64,000 bases of DNA from Caulobacter sp. (GCA_019636175.1 JAHBYC010000004.1:62001-126000), one strand, 5' to 3'; positions 25,890-36,749 are shown, counted from the stretch's first letter. Notes: generated by a model from the sequence alone, not told the origin. Program-made: numbers and translations.

Positions 25890-26602
25890 TCCCCGCCGAC
25901 GAAACCCTGCGCGAGCTTCTGCGCACCCACATCGACGACCACGATCTGATCGCCAATCTGGGCTCCTTCGGGCGGCGGATGCATTTCATGAAGGCCTTCG
26001 CCCACTATGAGGTGTTCAAGCTGATCGAGGACCTGCCGGGCGATATCGTCGAATGCGGGGTCTACAAGGGCAGCTCGCTACTGACCTTCGCGCGCTTCCT
26101 GGAGACCTTCTGTCCCGGCGACCGGACCCGCAAGGTGCTGGGATTTGACCACTTCCGGGGTCTGGCCGACCGCACCGAAAAGGACGGTCTCGACGACCGG
26201 GTCGGCAACACCGCCGAGGGCTGGAACCCCGGCGCCTTCCGCGACACCCTGTTCGCCCTGGTCGACGCCTTCAACAAGGACGCCTTCGTCACCGTGCGGC
26301 CAAGGATAGAGCTGGTCGACGGCGATGTCTGCCAGACGGCCGGGCAGTATGTGGCGGACAATCCGGGGGTAAGGCTGTCGCTGCTGCACCTCGACATGGA
26401 CCTCTATGAGCCGACCCTGGCGGCCCTGAAGGCCTTCTGGCCGCGGCTGCTGACCGGCGGCGTTGTCCTGTTCGACGAGTTCGCCATCCGCGAATGGCCG
26501 GGCGAGACCCAGGCGGTCGAGGAATTCTTCGACGGCAAACCGCCCCGCATCGAAAAGTTCGGCTGGGCCTCGGCCCCGGGTGGGTTTTTCGTGAAGGAAT
26601 AG
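25886..26602 (+). CDS. TylF/macrocin O-methyltransferase-family protein
   Basis: A 238-aa protein with the TylF pattern: FMKAFAHYEVFKLIEDLPGDIVECGVYKGSSLLTFARFLE (SAM-binding), KVLGFDHFRGLADRTEKDG, then LSLLHLDMDLYEPTLAALKAFWPRLLTGGVVLFDEFA, whose HLDMDLYEPT metal-binding segment is diagnostic. Founding members methylate sugar hydroxyls on macrolides and related compounds; relatives occur in surface-polysaccharide clusters. Coupled to a PhyH dioxygenase, so the operon probably oxidises and methylates one molecule. No glycosyltransferase or polyketide gene is near enough to name it. Confidence 0.85.
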   Translation: MIPADETLRELLRTHIDDHDLIANLGSFGRRMHFMKAFAHYEVFKLIEDLPGDIVECGVYKGSSLLTFARFLETFCPGDRTRKVLGFDHFRGLADRTEKDGLDDRVGNTAEGWNPGAFRDTLFALVDAFNKDAFVTVRPRIELVDGDVCQTAGQYVADNPGVRLSLLHLDMDLYEPTLAALKAFWPRLLTGGVVLFDEFAIREWPGETQAVEEFFDGKPPRIEKFGWASAPGGFFVKE

Positions 26603-26635
26603 TCGGCGTCAGGCGGTGGGCCTGACCCTCTTCCG

Positions 26636-26738
26636 CTTCCCCGGCGAAGGCCGGGGCCCAGTCCTTCCCGCACGACCCTGGGCGATCTTCGAGTTTTGCG
26701 ACCCGACGCTGGGCCCCGGCCTTCGCCGGGGAAACGGG
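26636..26738. repeat. Paired inverted repeat, family D (CCCCGGCGAAGGCCGGGGCCCAG), copy 1
   Basis: The left arm CTTCCCCGGCGAAGGCCGGG continues GCCCAG; the right arm CTGGGCCCCGGCCTTCGCCG continues GGGAAACGG. The arms are near-perfect inverted copies about 50 bp apart, each also a hairpin. Copies at 28364 and 54781. Confidence 0.8.
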
Positions 26739-26764
26739 TCGTGGTGGCCGGGTCTAGCCGGCCT

Positions 26765-27754
26765 TCAGGCGGCGACCGCCTTCCCCGCCGCCATCTTCAG
26801 CACTTCCCCATAGCTCCCCGCCGTCAGCATGCGCCCCGTCACCCCCTTCTGCTTCAGCAGCCGGCTGACCTTGGGCAGGTTCCAGCAGGGCACATGCATG
26901 AACATGTGGTGCTCGCAGTGATAGTTGACGAAGTAGGGGGCCAGCACCAGCCGGGCGATGGGGCCGGCGGTGGTGGTGCGGGCGTGGCGCAGGGGGTCGG
27001 GCTCGTCCTTGCCGACACAGGCGTGCTCGGCGATGTTCCGCAGCCGCGTGATCAGCGGATACCAGGTGGCCATGGGAACCAGCCACAGGGCCGGCCAGGC
27101 CCACCACAGCCCCATGCGATGCTGCGCCAGCCAGGGCGTGGTCCCGATCAGCAGCAGGGCGGCGATCAGAAGGCCGTGGAAGATCAGGAACGGTTTCCAG
27201 AACGCGAACACCCCGCGCGCCGTCTTGCCGAAGGGCACGCCCTTCCTGCGTCCCTGGACGAAGGCGTCGATCGAGGGGGCGATGCGCTGCTTGTAGAAGG
27301 TCTGGCCGGTCAGATCGCGGACGATCTTGCGGCGCAAGGACACCGCCGTGATCGGGAAGGGCGCTGAAAGACCCAGGTCCGGGTCCTCGGCCTGCTGGGC
27401 GAACTTGTGGTGCTGCAGGTGATAGTTTCGGTAGCGCGGCAGATCGGCGTTGGTCGGCGCTCCGGCCAGCCAGTTGCCGATCCAGTCATTGGCCTTCTGG
27501 TCGGGATGCAGGCATCCGTGGGCGCCGTCATGCATCAATATCGCCAGGCCCAGCTGCCGCCCGCCGATGACTACCACGGCGAAGAGATAGGTCAGCGGAT
27601 TGGGCAGCCAGACGAACAGCGCCCCGGCGGCGAAGATGGTCAGCCAGGCATGGACCACCAGCCACAGCCCCATCCACCGCGAGCGCGCGGCCAGCGGCGC
27701 CCACTCCTCGGGGGTGAAGAAATCAGCGGGTTTGACGCGAGCGGCGACGGCCAT
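26765..27754 (-). CDS. Membrane fatty acid desaturase
   Basis: A 329-aa di-iron membrane desaturase. The three histidine boxes are present: HDGAHG (H75, H79), YHLQHH (H112, H115, H116) and YHCEHH (H279, H282, H283), plus the extra RNIAEHA (H244) common in this branch. Hydrophobic helices flank the boxes (WLVVHAWLTIFAAGALFVWL and others). It introduces a double bond or hydroxyl into an acyl chain or carotenoid ring using O2; the sub-branch resembles DesA-like fatty acid desaturases but specificity cannot be read. Stand-alone gene bordered by a family D repeat. Confidence 0.9.
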   Translation of the reverse strand: MAVAARVKPADFFTPEEWAPLAARSRWMGLWLVVHAWLTIFAAGALFVWLPNPLTYLFAVVVIGGRQLGLAILMHDGAHGCLHPDQKANDWIGNWLAGAPTNADLPRYRNYHLQHHKFAQQAEDPDLGLSAPFPITAVSLRRKIVRDLTGQTFYKQRIAPSIDAFVQGRRKGVPFGKTARGVFAFWKPFLIFHGLLIAALLLIGTTPWLAQHRMGLWWAWPALWLVPMATWYPLITRLRNIAEHACVGKDEPDPLRHARTTTAGPIARLVLAPYFVNYHCEHHMFMHVPCWNLPKVSRLLKQKGVTGRMLTAGSYGEVLKMAAGKAVAA

Positions 27755-27875
27755 GCGGCGATTATCTCACGGGCCGGCGGCGATGTGTAGATTGACCCTG
27801 GGGCAGGGCGTTTGCCGGCGGGACAACCTGCCCGAGCCGCGCTAGCCTCCATCGAACACAACCCGAGGCCCTTCC

Positions 27876-28307
27876 ATGACCGTCAGACATCTCGCCCTTC
27901 CCCTGATGCTCGCCGGCCTCGCCCTGGCCGGCGCCGCCCTGGCCGCCGACCCCTCGCCGGTCGGGGTGTGGAAGACGCCCGAGGATCACGGCCTGATCCG
28001 CATCTATGAGTGCGGCGCGGCCCTCTGTGGCCGGATCGTTGGGTCCGACACCCTCAACGCCAACCCCGGCCTGAAGGACGCGGCCAACAAGGACGCCGCC
28101 CTGCGCGGCCGCCCGCTGAAGGACCTGCAGCTGATGAGCGGCTTCAAGGGCGGGCCCAAGACCTGGAAGGACGGCCGCATCTACCGGCCCCAGGACGGCG
28201 GCACCTACAAGGGCTCGCTGGAACTGGTCGAGGCGAACAAACTGAAACTCACCGGCTGCGCCGCGCCCCTGCTGTGCCAGTCGCAGACCTGGGTGCGGGC
28301 GAAGTAG
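27876..28307 (+). CDS. Secreted DUF2147 protein
   Basis: A 143-aa protein with signal peptide (MTVRHLALPLMLAGLALAGA). The mature domain matches DUF2147: SPVGVWKTPEDHGLIRIYECGAALCGRIVG, LKDLQLMSGFKGGPKTWKDGRIYRPQDGGTYKGSLEL and KLTGCAAPLLCQSQTWVRA. This is a small periplasmic lipocalin-like beta domain of unknown function, with four cysteines that could form two disulfides. Close to but divergent from the desaturase (121 bp). Confidence 0.9.
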   Translation: MTVRHLALPLMLAGLALAGAALAADPSPVGVWKTPEDHGLIRIYECGAALCGRIVGSDTLNANPGLKDAANKDAALRGRPLKDLQLMSGFKGGPKTWKDGRIYRPQDGGTYKGSLELVEANKLKLTGCAAPLLCQSQTWVRAK

Positions 28308-28363
28308 GGGCGGGGTCCCAGTCCGCGAGGCAGACCCGGCATTCCGCGGCTCCGGCCCAAATC

Positions 28364-28472
28364 CTCCGCCTTCCCGGCGAAGGCCGGGATCCAGACTCTG
28401 GCGCAGGCTTTGGCGGCCACGGTCCAGGCAGGGCGGCGGACTCTGGGCCCCGGCCTTCGCCGGGGAGACGGA
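28364..28472. repeat. Paired inverted repeat, family D, copy 2
   Basis: CTCCGCCTTCCCGGCGAAGG continuing CCGGGATCCAG faces CTGGGCCCCGGCCTTCGCCG continuing GGGAGACGG. It fills most of the 198-bp gap between DUF2147 and the monooxygenase gene. Confidence 0.75.
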
Positions 28473-28505
28473 TTTCAGGAAGGGCTCGCTGAAAGTCGGC
28501 CCCGC

Positions 28506-30008
28506 CTACCCGCCGTAGACGAACTCCGCCCCGTCCAGGTCGATGGCCGGCAGGTCGTCCTTTTCGGCCCAGTAGTCCTGGGTGTGCTGCCATTCGGGCT
28601 TGTCGCCGCGTTGGGGCAGCAGATGCATGCCGCGCATCAGATAGCCGGGGTTGAAATTCTCCGGATCCATCCACGGCGCCAGCGGCATGTCCCGGTCCTC
28701 CGGCCGCAAGGCGACCTCGACCTTCCGCGCGCCCTTCTCATCCATCCTCTTCAGCAGCCGGGCGACGAAATCGCCAATGATGTCGGCCCGCAGGGTCCAG
28801 CTGGCGCGGAAGTAACCGAATACCCAGACCAGGTTGGGCAGGCCGGTGAACATCATCCCGCGGTAGGTGACGCTCTTGGAGAAATCGACCGGCTTGCCAT
28901 CGACCACGAAGGCGATGTCGCCCAGCACATTCAGGTTGAAGCCGGTGGCGGTGATGATGATGTCCGCCTCCAGCTCCTGGCCCGACTTCAGCAGGATGCC
29001 CTTTTGCGTGAAGCGGTCGATGTGGTCGGTGACCACGCTGGCCTTGCCCCTGGTCACCGCCTGGAAGATGTCGCCTTCCGGCACGAAGGCGATGCGTTGG
29101 CGCCAGGGGCGATAGCTGGGGGTGAAGTGCTGCTTCACCGCCTCTTCGGGCAGGAACATCGCCACCCCGGCCAGCAGCTCGGCCTTGACCGCCTCCGGCT
29201 CCTCGACGGCGCGCCGGGTGAAGGCGGCCTGGTCGAACAGGATCTTGCGGCGGACCAGTTCGTGGATCCATTCCTCCGGCGCATCCAGTTCGCGCAGGGT
29301 GTTGGCCAGCTCGTTCTCGTTGCGGCCGGGAATGAAATAGGTCGGCGACCGCTGCAGCAGGGTGACGTGCTCACAGTCGTCGGCGATGGCCGGCACCAGG
29401 GTGGCCGCCGTCGCCCCCGAGCCGATGACGATGATCTTCTTGCCCTTGTAGTCCAGGTCTTCCGGCCAGGTCTGGGGATGGACGATCCGCCCCTTGAAGC
29501 TGTCCATGCCCGGCCACTGCGGCGTGTAGCCCTGCTTGTGGCTGTAGTAGCCCTGGCACATCCACAGGAAACTGGCGGTGATCCGCACCGTCTCGCCGGT
29601 GTCCTTGCGGACCGCCTCGATGGTCCAGAGGTTGTCCTCGCTGGACCAGCTGGCCTGACTGATCTCGTGGCCATAGCGGATGTGGCGGCCCAGATCGTTG
29701 TCCTCGATCACCTCGCCCATATAGGTCAGGATCTCGGCGGCGGTGGCGATCGGCGGGCCGACCCAGGGCTTGAAGCGGTAGCCGAAGGTGTAGAGGTCGC
29801 TGTCCGAGCGGATGCCCGGATATTTGTGGGTCAGCCAGGTGCCGCCGAAACTGTCCTGGCTCTCCAGCACCGTGAAGGTCTTTCCCGGGCACTGGTGCGT
29901 CATGTGCCAGGCGGCCCCGACGCCGGAGATGCCGGCCCCGACGATCAGCACATCGAAATGCTCGGTGGCGGATGTCGCGGGACGTTCAAGCGTGGTCGCG
30001 GTGCTCAT
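28506..30008 (-). CDS. Flavin-containing monooxygenase, Baeyer-Villiger type
   Basis: A 500-aa protein from ATG 30008 (GGGAAGG upstream). The FAD site is VLIVGAGISG (residues 20-29), the NADPH site is IIVIGSGATAATLVPA, and the Baeyer-Villiger fingerprint F-x-G-x3-H-x3-W-P is present as FKGRIVHPQTWP at 171-182. IIITATGFN is the late conserved ATG motif. It should insert oxygen into a ketone or oxidise a heteroatom with NADPH and O2; substrate unknown. A perfect TTGAT-N4-ATCAA site 80-93 bp upstream suggests control by a FixK/Fnr regulator, unexpected for an O2-consuming enzyme. Confidence 0.9.
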   Translation of the reverse strand: MSTATTLERPATSATEHFDVLIVGAGISGVGAAWHMTHQCPGKTFTVLESQDSFGGTWLTHKYPGIRSDSDLYTFGYRFKPWVGPPIATAAEILTYMGEVIEDNDLGRHIRYGHEISQASWSSEDNLWTIEAVRKDTGETVRITASFLWMCQGYYSHKQGYTPQWPGMDSFKGRIVHPQTWPEDLDYKGKKIIVIGSGATAATLVPAIADDCEHVTLLQRSPTYFIPGRNENELANTLRELDAPEEWIHELVRRKILFDQAAFTRRAVEEPEAVKAELLAGVAMFLPEEAVKQHFTPSYRPWRQRIAFVPEGDIFQAVTRGKASVVTDHIDRFTQKGILLKSGQELEADIIITATGFNLNVLGDIAFVVDGKPVDFSKSVTYRGMMFTGLPNLVWVFGYFRASWTLRADIIGDFVARLLKRMDEKGARKVEVALRPEDRDMPLAPWMDPENFNPGYLMRGMHLLPQRGDKPEWQHTQDYWAEKDDLPAIDLDGAEFVYGG

Positions 30009-30087
30009 GTCGCCTTCCCTGTGCTGTCTCGGGCGGTTGCCGCCTCTCTGTCGCATCGACCCTGTCGGCGCCGCGCGGGGGCGGTCC

Positions 30088-30101
30088 TTGATCTGGATCA
30101 A
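30088..30101. promoter_or_regulatory. Perfect FixK/Fnr-type box (TTGATCTGGATCAA)
   Basis: TTGAT-CTGG-ATCAA matches the FixK/Fnr consensus (TTGAT-N4-ATCAA) exactly, 80 bp upstream of the monooxygenase start on the minus strand. Distance to the unknown transcription start cannot be fixed, so activation versus repression is open. The rest of the 309-bp gap (30009-30318) holds the family A repeat copy 3 and no gene. Confidence 0.65.
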
Positions 30102-30167
30102 GCTCAGGTAAACGTTGATCATAAATCGGCGGTTGGGAAGCCCCTAACCCCGTCATCCCCCCATATC

Positions 30168-30300
30168 CGTCATCCCGGAAAGCGCGCAGCGCTTGTCCGG
30201 GACCCAGGGGTTGCAGCGCACCGGCCGCAAAGCCGCGTTCGAAAGTCAGGTCCGTCCCCTCTGGGTCCCGGATCGCCCTTGGGGCGTCCGGGATGACGGG
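30168..30300. repeat. Paired inverted repeat, family A, copy 3
   Basis: CGTCATCCCGGAAAGCGCGC...TTGTCCGGGACCCAGG is mirrored by CTGGGTCCCGGATCGCCC...GTCCGGGATGACGGG. A separate short CGTCATCCCC lies just before, at 30151-30160. Confidence 0.8.
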
Positions 30301-30318
30301 TCAGGGATGGCTCCCCCC

Positions 30319-31299
30319 TCAAAACCCCGCAGGTCGCCACAGCCCCGCGACCAGGGCGGCGGCCAGCAGGGCGCCGGCCCAGACGTTGGACTTGAACAGG
30401 GCCAGGGCCGCCATCGGATCATCCAGCCGCAACCGCGCCGCCTGCCGTGACAGATGCAGCCCGAACGCCGCCAGCAGCGGCAGCATCAGTGGCCCCAGCC
30501 CCCCGACCCACCCGGCCAGCAGCACCAGGCAGAAACAGGCGATGTAGAAGATCATCACCCCCCGCGGCGCCGCCTCGCCCAGCCGGCGGGCCGAGGACTT
30601 GACCCCCGCCAGGGCGTCGTCCTCGAGGTCCTGCACCGCATAGATGGTGTCATAGCCAAGGGTCCAGAAGATCAGCCCGCCATAGAGCAGCAGCGCCGGC
30701 CAGGGGCTCAGCGGCTGCATCGGGCTTTCGGGCGCCAGGCCGATCAGGCTGAACAGCGTCGGCCCGCCCATCGCCGCGGCGAACCCCAGCGGCGCCCCCC
30801 AGTTGAAGGTCAGGCCCAGCCAGGCCTGTGGCCACCAGGTGATCCGCTTCATGAACGGATAGGCCGCCACCAGCCCCAGCGACGCCACGCCCAGGCCCAC
30901 CGCCCAGAGGTTCATGGTCAACAGGATCAAAAAGCTGATCAGGGCGCAGGCCACGAGGAATCCCCAGGCCTGGGCGACGGTGATCTGTCCGGCGGGGATG
31001 GGCCGCATCGCCGTGCGGGCGACCTGGGCGTCGAAGTCGCGGTCGACGATGTCGTTGAAGGCGCAGCCGGCGGCCCGCATCAGGGCGGCGCCGACCAGAA
31101 ACTGCGCCAGCAGCACGGGATTGGGCCAGCGCTGCTCCATCGCCCCGGCCAGGGCGATCCCCATCCAGCCCGGCAGCATCAACAGCCAGATTCCCGCCGG
31201 CCGGTCGAAGCGCCCCAGCTTCAGCCACGGCCTCAGGCCCGGGGGCGCATGGCGGTCGACCCAGTTGGCGGCGGCGGCGTCGGGAAGGATGTGAGTCAT
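30319..31299 (-). CDS. ubiA: UbiA, 4-hydroxybenzoate polyprenyltransferase
   Basis: A 326-aa membrane prenyltransferase. The first aspartate-rich motif is NDIVDRDFDAQVARTAMRP and the second YDTIYAVQDLEDDALAGVKSSA, which bind Mg-polyprenyl diphosphate. Eight or nine helices are expected. It attaches the polyprenyl tail to 4-hydroxybenzoate, committing to ubiquinone. N-terminal extension (DAAAANWVDRHAPPGLRPWLKL) is typical of alphaproteobacterial UbiA. Divergent from katG with 187 bp between. Confidence 0.93.
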   Translation of the reverse strand: MTHILPDAAAANWVDRHAPPGLRPWLKLGRFDRPAGIWLLMLPGWMGIALAGAMEQRWPNPVLLAQFLVGAALMRAAGCAFNDIVDRDFDAQVARTAMRPIPAGQITVAQAWGFLVACALISFLILLTMNLWAVGLGVASLGLVAAYPFMKRITWWPQAWLGLTFNWGAPLGFAAAMGGPTLFSLIGLAPESPMQPLSPWPALLLYGGLIFWTLGYDTIYAVQDLEDDALAGVKSSARRLGEAAPRGVMIFYIACFCLVLLAGWVGGLGPLMLPLLAAFGLHLSRQAARLRLDDPMAALALFKSNVWAGALLAAALVAGLWRPAGF

Positions 31300-31372
31300 G
31301 CCCCGCCATTGTGGCCGGTCTTGCCGCCCCGGAGAAGGCAGGTTGCGTCATAGGCTCGTCCAATGCCGATGA

Positions 31373-33637
<2,265 letters not shown>

Positions 33638-33693
33638 CGCGATCTGACCGGCCCCGGCGCCCCCTTCAGCAAAGGTGGCCGCCGCCCGATCAG

Positions 33694-33726
33694 TCCTCCC
33701 CCCGGTCTCCGTTCCCGGGGGGAGGA
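33694..33726 (+). terminator. Strong hairpin after katG
   Basis: TCCTCCCCCCGG and CCGGGGGGAGGA form a perfect 12-bp stem around a 9-base loop, 57 bp past the katG stop, followed by ACTTTC. Probably ends the katG transcript before the feruloyl-CoA synthase gene. Confidence 0.55.
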
Positions 33727-33763
33727 ACTTTCGCTGGCCGGTGCGTCATGCGATACCCCGGCC

Positions 33764-35548
33764 ATGGACGGATCCCAGACCCCCGCGCCCTTCCGCGACG
33801 CCCGCTACGCCCCCCGCCGTCTGGAGGTCGAACGCCGCGACGACGGCGCCGTCATCCTCACCAATCCCACGCCCTGGTCGGACCGCTTCCTGACCACCTG
33901 CGCGCCGCTGGAGCACTGGGCGGCCGAGGCGCCGGACCGGGTCTGGCTGGCCGAACGCGAGGGCGAGGGCTGGCGCACGGTGACCTATGCGGAGGCTCAT
34001 GCCGCCGTCTCCGCCCTGGCCGGCGGCCTGCGCAACCTGGGCCTTGGCCCCGGCAAGCCCCTGCTGATCCTGGCCCGCAACGGCATCGACCATGCCCTGA
34101 TCTCCTATGGCGCCATGGCCATCGGCGCCCCCATCGCCCCGGTCTCGCCGCAGTACGGGTTGAAGGGCGCCGACCTCTCGCGCCTGCGCTACGCCTGCCA
34201 GGTGCTGGCCCCCGCCGCCGTCTACACCGATGACGCCGCCGCCTTCGGCGACGCCCTCAAGGCCGACTTTCTCGCCGACCTTCCCGTCGTCGCCAGCCGC
34301 AACGGCCGACCGGCCCACTACGCCTTCGCCTCGATGCTGGCCCATCCCCCGGCGGCCTTCACCGCGACCCCGGAAGACACCGCCAAGCTGCTGCTGACCA
34401 GCGGCTCGACCGGCCGGCCCAAGGCGGTCATCTGCCTGCATCGAAACGTCTCGCTGAACGGCGCCCAGATCGCCGCCTGTTTCGAGGACCCGGACCCGCC
34501 GGTGGTGGTCAACGCCGCCCCCTGGAGCCACAGTCTCGGCGCCAACGCCATCCTGCACATGGTGCTGCACCGGGGCGGGACCCTCTACATCGACGCCGGC
34601 CAGCCTGTCGCCGGCCGCTTCGACGAGACGGTGCGGAACCTCAAGGAGGTCTCGCCGACCTATCACAACATGGTCCCCGCCGGCTGGGCCCTGTTCGCCA
34701 CCGCCCTGGAACAGGACGAGGACCTGGCCCGCACCTTCTTCGCCAAAGTCCGCATCCTGCAATACGGCGGCGCCTCCCTGGCCCAGTCGATCATCGACCG
34801 GGTCCAGGCCGTCGCCGCGCGGGTCTGCGGTCATCGCATCACCTTCGCGACCGGATATGGCTCGACCGAGACCGGCCCCACCGCCTGCAACATCCACTGG
34901 CTCAACGCGCGCTCGGGCATGTGCGGCCTGCCGGTGCCCGGCACCTCGGCCAAGCTCGCGCCCGTCGGCGAAAAGTTCGAACTGCGCATCCGGGGCCCGC
35001 AGGTCAGCCCCGGCTACCTCGGCGAGCCCGAGCTCTCGGCCGCCGCCTTCGACGAGGAGGGCTACTATCGCCTCGGCGACGCCGCCCGCCTGGCCGACGA
35101 CGCCGACCCTTCAGCCGGTCTGGTCTTCGACGGCCGCCTGGTCGAGAACTTCAAGCTGGCCAGCGGCACCTTCGTCGCCGCCGGGGCCCTGCGCGTCGCC
35201 GCCGTCTCGGCCATCGGCGGGGCGGTCAGCGACGCCGTCGTCTGCGGCGAAGGGGAGGAGGGCGTCGGCCTGATGCTGTTCCTCGACCCCGGCTACAACG
35301 CCCGCCACACCCCTGAAGAGACCCGCGCCGTCATCACCGCCGGCCTCGCCAAAATGAACGCCGCGGCCAAGGGCGGCGGCGGACGCATCTGGCGCGCCGT
35401 GATCCTCGAAGGCGCCCCCGACGCCGCCAGCGGCGAACTGACCGACAAGGGCTACATCAACCAGGCCCTGGCCCGTGGCCGTCGCCCGACCGAACTGGCG
35501 AGACTGTTCGCGGCGGAGCCGGATGACGGGGTCATGGTTTTTCGCTAG
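33764..35548 (+). CDS. Feruloyl-CoA synthase-like AMP-forming ligase
   Basis: A 594-aa adenylate-forming enzyme. The phosphate-binding A3 core is LLTSGSTGRPKAVICLH, followed by TYHNMVPAGWALF, RILQYGGASLAQS, ATGYGSTETGPTACNIHW (A5) and YYRLGDAARLADD with FDGRLVENFKLASGTFV. The FKLASGTFV hinge, in place of the usual KxxG-ExxxxxE pattern, is characteristic of feruloyl-CoA synthases. They activate ferulate, caffeate or p-coumarate with ATP and CoA at the start of lignin-phenylpropanoid breakdown. The usual partners (enoyl-CoA hydratase/aldolase and vanillin dehydrogenase) are not adjacent, so substrate is not certain. Confidence 0.86.
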   Translation: MDGSQTPAPFRDARYAPRRLEVERRDDGAVILTNPTPWSDRFLTTCAPLEHWAAEAPDRVWLAEREGEGWRTVTYAEAHAAVSALAGGLRNLGLGPGKPLLILARNGIDHALISYGAMAIGAPIAPVSPQYGLKGADLSRLRYACQVLAPAAVYTDDAAAFGDALKADFLADLPVVASRNGRPAHYAFASMLAHPPAAFTATPEDTAKLLLTSGSTGRPKAVICLHRNVSLNGAQIAACFEDPDPPVVVNAAPWSHSLGANAILHMVLHRGGTLYIDAGQPVAGRFDETVRNLKEVSPTYHNMVPAGWALFATALEQDEDLARTFFAKVRILQYGGASLAQSIIDRVQAVAARVCGHRITFATGYGSTETGPTACNIHWLNARSGMCGLPVPGTSAKLAPVGEKFELRIRGPQVSPGYLGEPELSAAAFDEEGYYRLGDAARLADDADPSAGLVFDGRLVENFKLASGTFVAAGALRVAAVSAIGGAVSDAVVCGEGEEGVGLMLFLDPGYNARHTPEETRAVITAGLAKMNAAAKGGGGRIWRAVILEGAPDAASGELTDKGYINQALARGRRPTELARLFAAEPDDGVMVFR

Positions 35549-35562
35549 CCGTCGCCCCGCAT

Positions 35563-35606
35563 CCTTCTCCCTGAGGGAGAAGGTGGCCCGAAGGGCCGGA
35601 TGAGGG
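35563..35606. repeat. Single arm of family C repeat
   Basis: CCTTCTCCCTGAGGGAGAAG followed by GTGGCCCGAAGGGCCGGATG and AGGG matches one arm of the family C pairs, lying 15 bp after the feruloyl-CoA synthase stop. The mirror arm is absent. Together with family A copy 4 it accounts for most of the 326-bp gap 35549-35874. Confidence 0.75.
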
Positions 35607-35666
35607 TTTACGGACTCGCGGACTGCCCTCGGAAGACGGCCAAGGACGACGGGCTGCACCGTCCCC

Positions 35667-35797
35667 CGTCATCCCGGAAAGCGCGCAGCGCTTATCCGGG
35701 ACCCAGCGGGGCCGCGCGCCGCCCGCAACCCCGCCTCCCAGACCCCGCTCCGTCCCCCCTGGGTCCCGGCTCGCCCTGCGGGCGTCCGGGATGACGG
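35667..35797. repeat. Paired inverted repeat, family A, copy 4
   Basis: CGTCATCCCGGAAAGCGCGC...CTTATCCGGGACCCAG faces CTGGGTCCCGGCTCGCCCTG...GTCCGGGATGACGG. Of the same type as copies 1-3. Confidence 0.8.
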
Positions 35798-35874
35798 CAG
35801 GGGAGGGGCGCCCAGGACGGTCCGACCATCCACCCTCGCCTTGGCTTCCCCCTCGAATCCCCCAAACTCCCCCG

Positions 35875-36726
35875 ATGACCCGCCTTCTCCTCCCGCTCAT
35901 CCTCTTCCTCGGTCTCGCCTCCCCGGCCCTGGCCCAGGACCCCGCCAGCCCCTTCGCCGCCCCCGGCGAGCCGGTCGTCATCGGCCAGGGCTACGATCTG
36001 CCCTCGACCATCCTCGGCCAGACCCGCCGCATCAACGTCATGCTGCCGCCAGGCTACGACGATCCGGCCAACAAGGACCGCCGCTATCCGGTCCTCTACC
36101 TGCTCGACGGCGGCGTCGAGGAGCAGGACTTCTTCCACATCGCCGGCCTGCTGCATCAGGGCGGCCTCTGGGGCATCAACCAGCCGGTGATCCTGGTCGG
36201 CGTCGCCAGTGATGATCGCCGGGCCGAACTGACCCTGCCCGCCGCCCGCAAGGACGAGCAGAAGGCCTATCCCACCCACGGCAAGGCCGACAGCTTCCGG
36301 CGGTTCCTGGTCGAGGAGCTGCAGCCGCGCGTCAACGCCGCGTATCGCACCGACGGCACCGACGGCCTGATCGGCGAGTCCCTGGCCGCCCTGTTCGTGG
36401 TCGACGTCGCCCTGCGCCACCCCGAGGATTTCGACCGCTACATCGCCATCAGCCCCAGCCTGTGGTGGGACAATCAGGCCACCGCCCGCCTGGCTCCCGA
36501 GCTTCTGGCGCGCCCGGGCCGTCCGAAGATCAGGCTTTGGCTGTCCATCGCCGACGAGGGCGGCCAGATGCAGGGCGGCATGGACCGGCTCATCGCGGCC
36601 CTCAAGCGTGATCCCGGCAACGTCGACTGGACCTACCGCCCCTATCCCGCCGAGCAGCACAGCACCATCTACCACCCCGCCGCCACCCGGGCGATCCGCG
36701 ACCTGTTTCCGCCGCCCAAGGAATAG
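35875..36726 (+). CDS. Secreted esterase of the PF00756 (esterase D/IroE/feruloyl-esterase-like) family
   Basis: A 283-aa alpha/beta hydrolase from ATG 35875 with signal peptide (MTRLLLPLILFLGLASPALA). It has RRINVMLPPGYDDPANKDRRYPVLYLLDGG, the nucleophile elbow LIGESLAALF (G-x-S-x-x), the D-bearing strand IRLWLSIADEGG and a late AEQHSTIYHP with the catalytic His. Members cleave esters of formylglutathione, enterobactin (IroE) or feruloylated sugars. Its position just after a feruloyl-CoA synthase makes release of ferulate an attractive but unproven idea. Confidence 0.83.
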   Translation: MTRLLLPLILFLGLASPALAQDPASPFAAPGEPVVIGQGYDLPSTILGQTRRINVMLPPGYDDPANKDRRYPVLYLLDGGVEEQDFFHIAGLLHQGGLWGINQPVILVGVASDDRRAELTLPAARKDEQKAYPTHGKADSFRRFLVEELQPRVNAAYRTDGTDGLIGESLAALFVVDVALRHPEDFDRYIAISPSLWWDNQATARLAPELLARPGRPKIRLWLSIADEGGQMQGGMDRLIAALKRDPGNVDWTYRPYPAEQHSTIYHPAATRAIRDLFPPPKE

Positions 36727-36749
36727 TCATTGGCGTTTCGCGCCGGCTG

